A stretch of DNA of 16,173 bases from contig CAYFQG010000029.1 of the NCBI GenBank assembly GCA_964345295.1, positions 1 through 16,173 of the forward strand, in the 5' to 3' direction. The DNA comes from JASBZA01 sp964345295 (GTDB lineage Bacteria; Bacillota; Clostridia; Saccharofermentanales; Fastidiosipilaceae). Positions 13,833-16,173 of this stretch are shown in pieces. The position numbers and the translations under genes were made by a program. Positions within the stretch are counted from its first letter, which is position 1. Every line of letters starts with the position of its first letter. Below the pieces are notes generated by a model that saw only the letters and a list, made by a program, of their open reading frames with translations, did not search any database and was not told the DNA's origin.

Positions 13833-13855
13833 GTATGTTATAATTCTTTACATAC
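13833..13855 (+). promoter_or_regulatory. Promoter of ytxH with an inverted repeat over the -10
   Basis: TGTTATAAT (13836-13844) is an extended -10 without a good -35. GTATGT (13833-13838) and ACATAC (13850-13855) form a 6-bp inverted repeat around it, a possible operator. Confidence 0.45.
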
Positions 13856-13885
13856 AAATCGCTGAATACATAGGAGGTAAAACTT

Positions 13886-14308
13886 ATGATTATTGAGGAA
13901 ATTATCGGAGCTTTTACAGGCCAGAATAAGAGAGACAAGAGAAGAAGTACAGCAATCGGTACATTCGCAGGCATCGCCGGCGGTGCTTTGGCCGGATTAA
14001 CCTTGGGTGTATTATTTGCTCCTAAGTCCGGTAAGGAAACCCGTGAAGATATCGGCGAATTTGCTACCGAAACCTACAACACCGCTAAGGACAAGGCGCA
14101 AGAAGTAGGCGATAAAGTCGGCGCTAAGGTATCGGATACTTATAATCAGTTTAAAGAGAACTTCGATGAAACTAAGAAGGAGACCCGTAAGAACGCCAGA
14201 AGAGCTCGTCGCCACGCCAGAAACGTCGGTGACACCGTGAAAGACGCAGCCGATGATATCGGAGAGGAAGTCGAAGAGTTCGCTGACGAAGTTAAGGACG
14301 AAAAGTAA
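13886..14308 (+). CDS. YtxH domain-containing protein (general stress type)
   Basis: A 140-residue protein. Residues about 22-45 form one glycine- and alanine-rich hydrophobic segment ending in LFAPKSGKETREDI, which is the signature of YtxH proteins. The remainder is a long, highly charged helical region (Lys, Asp, Glu, Arg), with segments such as YNTAKDKAQEVGDK that resemble LEA-like amphipathic helices. It is probably anchored in the membrane by the short segment with the charged helix in the cytoplasm. In Bacillus, YtxH is a general stress protein of unknown molecular function. AGGAGG precedes the ATG. The DUF948 gene follows after 46 nt, matching the ytxG-ytxH type pairing. Confidence 0.85.
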   Translation: MIIEEIIGAFTGQNKRDKRRSTAIGTFAGIAGGALAGLTLGVLFAPKSGKETREDIGEFATETYNTAKDKAQEVGDKVGAKVSDTYNQFKENFDETKKETRKNARRARRHARNVGDTVKDAADDIGEEVEEFADEVKDEK

Positions 14309-14354
14309 GCCGTTTTAATCAGACCGGTTTACGTTAAGCGATAAGGAGGATTAC

Positions 14355-14867
14355 ATGACGTTTCACACACTATCGACTGCTCTAGCTGTCAACGTATCGC
14401 TAGACCTGAGGGATATCCTCCTGGGACTTCTGATTTTGGCGGGCATTGTTGCCCTGGTGGTTTTGATTGTTCTGCTGATTCGAGTCATTGCCACGATGAA
14501 GAAAGTGAATAAACTTTTGGATGATGTCTCGGTACCCCTCGTGGAGACCACGGCCGAATTACCGGCCATGGCCGTTAAGATCCGAGATATCTTGGGAAAT
14601 CTGGTGGATATTACCGACGATGTCACCGAAGCCAGTCCGGAGCTCCTCGAGCACACCTTAGACGCACTGGATGCGGCTAATTCCGGAGTCGGAGCAGTAT
14701 CCGCTCTGGTGGTAGGCCTCAGCAACGGACTTCTGGGTATTGTGGACAGGGTCGGAGCAACCGCTTCAGTAGGCGGTTTCGGCTCCATACTATCGACTAT
14801 CTTTGCCGCATTTGCAGCAGGACGTAGGCGCGGTAAGAGAACCGGCAAGCGCAAGAAGAGACGTTAG
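14355..14867 (+). CDS. DUF948-like membrane protein (YtxG-type)
   Basis: A 170-residue protein with one strong membrane helix at about residues 20-45 (LLGLLILAGIVALVVLIVLL). It is followed by a region built of leucine- and valine-rich amphipathic heptads (KKVNKLLDDVSVPLVETTAEL and on), as in DUF948 proteins. A small glycine-, serine- and alanine-rich stretch (about 110-155) precedes a strongly basic C-terminal tail ending in GKRKKRR. AGGAGG is ideally placed. Its position directly after a YtxH gene supports the DUF948/YtxG assignment, since these are often neighbours. No enzymatic motif is visible. The pair probably forms a membrane-associated stress module; this is inference from the family. 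Confidence 0.7.
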   Translation: MTFHTLSTALAVNVSLDLRDILLGLLILAGIVALVVLIVLLIRVIATMKKVNKLLDDVSVPLVETTAELPAMAVKIRDILGNLVDITDDVTEASPELLEHTLDALDAANSGVGAVSALVVGLSNGLLGIVDRVGATASVGGFGSILSTIFAAFAAGRRRGKRTGKRKKRR

Positions 14868-14958
14868 TTAGGTCTGTGCAGTGGCGAAGTAATGTTAGGC
14901 GCTGCAAGCTAGAAACCGTCAAAAGCCGTGAACAGCAATCAAGATGAATAAATATGTA

Positions 14959-14995
14959 AAGAGGAGGTGCAAGAGATTGTGCCTCCTCTTATTCG
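14959..14995 (+). terminator. Hairpin after the YtxH-DUF948 unit, terminator-like
   Basis: AAGAGGAGGTGCA (14959-14971) can pair with TGTGCCTCCTCTT (14978-14990), a 13-bp stem with two G-U pairs and a 6-nt loop. The tail is only ATT, so termination may be incomplete and udp, which starts 22 nt later, could be read through. Confidence 0.55.
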
Positions 14996-15012
14996 TGTGA
15001 AAGGATAAAGCT

Positions 15013-15783
15013 ATGACGAAGAAGATGTACCATATCGGTTTAGAGGATTCCTTGGAAGCCCAATATGCCATCTTGCCGGGCGACCCCGGAAGAGTTGAGG
15101 CGATTGCCGAGTACCTGGAAAATCCTCAATTTCTGGCCAGCAGCCGTGAGTACACGTCTTATATGGGCCAAATCGAGGGAACACCGGTCCTGGTTATGTC
15201 GACCGGTATGGGCGGCCCTTCTACAGCTATTGCACTGGAAGAGCTTCATCAATTGGGTGTTCATACGGTGATTCGTGTGGGAACTTGCGGAGGCATGGAC
15301 CTGGATGTGCTGTCGGGAGATCTGGTCATTGCTCAAGGGTCTATCCGCATGGAAGGCACGACCCGAGAATATGTCCCCATTGAATTCCCCGCTCTGGCAG
15401 ATTTCGAGGTGACCAATGCCCTGGGTCAGGCCCCACGTGGGGTTCTCCTTGGAACCCAATCTTTTTATTATGTTGGCGGGGTTCCTTCCAAAGACCCCTT
15501 TTACGGTCAGCACGACCCGGACCGGATGCCTGTCTCCTACGAACTAGAGCAAAAGTGGTCAGCCTGGCTTAAGGCCGGTACCTTGGCTTCCGAGATGGAG
15601 TCGGCCGCGCTTTTTATTGTGGGTCACATACTGGGGATGCGGACTGGCTGTGTTCTCAATACACTGTGGAATAAGGACCGAGAGCGCCAAGGCCTTCCTA
15701 ACCCTCCGCCTCATTACGATATGGACCTGGCTATTCAATGTGCCGTGGAAGCGGTGCGTGCGCTGGCGGAGGTTGAGGGGTAG
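15013..15783 (+). CDS. udp: Uridine phosphorylase
   Basis: A 256-residue NP-1/PNP-UDP family enzyme that splits uridine with phosphate into uracil and ribose-1-phosphate for nucleoside salvage in the cytoplasm. It begins MYHIGL (from residue 5) as in uridine phosphorylases. The phosphate-binding GDPGRV and MSTGMGGPS, the RVGTCGG strand, the FYGQH motif and the EMESAALF segment that contacts the ribose are all present. Length fits the family. The MPVSYEL and FYGQH segments favour uridine phosphorylase over purine nucleoside phosphorylase. AAGGA lies 7 nt before the ATG. It follows a hairpin and appears to be a single gene; the next gene starts from its own extended -10 element. Confidence 0.92.
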   Translation: MTKKMYHIGLEDSLEAQYAILPGDPGRVEAIAEYLENPQFLASSREYTSYMGQIEGTPVLVMSTGMGGPSTAIALEELHQLGVHTVIRVGTCGGMDLDVLSGDLVIAQGSIRMEGTTREYVPIEFPALADFEVTNALGQAPRGVLLGTQSFYYVGGVPSKDPFYGQHDPDRMPVSYELEQKWSAWLKAGTLASEMESAALFIVGHILGMRTGCVLNTLWNKDRERQGLPNPPPHYDMDLAIQCAVEAVRALAEVEG

Positions 15784-15824
15784 GGAGCTCTGAAGTAACC
15801 AGTTTTTTTAATTTGCTCTAAGAC

Positions 15825-15833
15825 TGCTATAAT
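15825..15833 (+). promoter_or_regulatory. Extended -10 promoter of the polysaccharide gene
   Basis: TGCTATAAT, identical to the element at 12237-12245, about 30 nt upstream of the ATG at 15864. The expected -35 position reads TTTTTA within a T-rich stretch. Confidence 0.55.
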
Positions 15834-15863
15834 ACCCGAAAAGATAGAAATGAAGTAATTTGC

Positions 15864-16173
15864 ATGGCAAGGAATTTTTTGCGTAAAAATTCGAAAATAA
15901 TTGTTGTTTTTCTGGATCAGGTTATTATTTATGCTAGTTTCTTACTGGCTTTTTTGTTGCGTTTTGATTTTCAGTGGAGCTCCATACCCAAGCACCTGAG
16001 TCAAAATCTTTTTTCTTTTGCTCCGATTCTTTCGATCATAACCGGTTTAATGTATTTGGCTTTTGGCAGCTATAACATTGTCTGGCGTTTCATTGATATG
16101 AAAGATATTGTAAGAATAATTGTAGCGGGACTTTTGTCTGCAGGAACAACGATTATTATTGGATTGATTATTA
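15864..16173 (+). CDS. CapD/FlaA1-type nucleoside-diphosphate-sugar epimerase/dehydratase, N-terminal part (cut by the window)
   Basis: The first 103 codons of an ORF open to the right edge. Several membrane helices are visible: VIIYASFLLAFLLRF, then FAPILSIITGLMYLAFGSYN, then IVRIIVAGLLSAGTTIIIG. The LLRFDF, GSYNIVWRF and DMKDIVRI motifs are typical of the N-terminal membrane domain of large CapD/EpsC/PglF-like enzymes, which carry a C-terminal Rossmann SDR domain and act on UDP-N-acetylhexosamines in capsule, exopolysaccharide or glycoprotein sugar synthesis. The catalytic domain lies outside the window, so the reaction cannot be judged. The ribosome binding site is weak. The DNA is clearly more AT-rich than udp, as is common for surface-polysaccharide loci. 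Confidence 0.8.
   Translation, partial: MARNFLRKNSKIIVVFLDQVIIYASFLLAFLLRFDFQWSSIPKHLSQNLFSFAPILSIITGLMYLAFGSYNIVWRFIDMKDIVRIIVAGLLSAGTTIIIGLII

Noticed and set aside
14363..14854. 163-codon frame on the minus strand opposite the DUF948-like gene
   Set aside because: Low-complexity Ser/Thr/Arg composition typical of an antisense shadow; the plus-strand gene has an ideal AGGAGG and a clear membrane helix.
1..16173. CRISPR arrays, insertion sequences, integrases or phage genes
   Set aside because: No regularly spaced repeats, transposase or integrase motifs were seen on either strand.

Overview
The window looks like chromosomal DNA of a fermentative, anaerobic or facultative member of the Bacillota (Firmicutes). 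The evidence is: strong AGGAGG-type ribosome binding sites, an agmatinase of the Bacillus SpeB type, a pyruvate formate-lyase system with CRP/FNR-type TGTGA-N6-TCACA sites, an ECF-type riboflavin transporter under an FMN riboswitch, a YtxH/DUF948 stress pair and a Gram-positive-type uridine phosphorylase. Base composition looks intermediate for most genes and more AT-rich at both ends. I cannot name a genus from sequence alone.

Layout. (1) 1-1920, minus strand: a broken DUF1275 membrane protein gene, a tRNA-Arg(CCG) with its own promoter and terminator, and agmatinase. (2) 2041-7322, plus strand: a compact five-gene cluster of two metal-dependent TIM-barrel sugar isomerase/epimerase-like enzymes and three Gfo/Idh/MocA oxidoreductases. 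It is closed by a strong bidirectional terminator and contains no transporter, kinase or regulator. (3) 7333-10505, minus strand: pflB-pflA, with a promoter that carries two CRP/FNR-type sites at about -41.5 and -92.5. (4) 10605-11171, plus strand: a divergent Rrf2-family regulator with three cysteines. (5) 11206-12226: a 38-codon ORF resembling an antitoxin tail, then promoter, FMN riboswitch, intrinsic terminator and ribU. (6) 12237-13807: an intact CbiA/CobB-like protein that has lost the recognisable catalytic residues of both of its domains. (7) 13836-14995: YtxH and DUF948 genes. (8) 15013-15783: uridine phosphorylase. (9) 15864 to the right edge: the start of a CapD/FlaA1-type polysaccharide biosynthesis gene.

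How the parts may work together. The TIM-barrel/oxidoreductase cluster fits an oxidise, rearrange or eliminate, then reduce scheme on a sugar, glycoside or cyclitol. Known parallels are 3-keto-sugar pathways such as levoglucosan degradation, or inositol metabolism; the substrate is not readable from sequence. The pfl locus is probably activated in anaerobiosis or by a CRP-family signal. The divergent Rrf2 protein, a likely Fe-S or redox sensor, is a candidate second input. RibU imports riboflavin when FMN is low.

The most unusual items are the degenerate CbiA-like protein, the sugar cluster with three different oxidoreductase active-site signatures, the promoter architecture between pfl and rrf2, and a 17-bp direct repeat shared by the tRNA 5' end and the region after rrf2.
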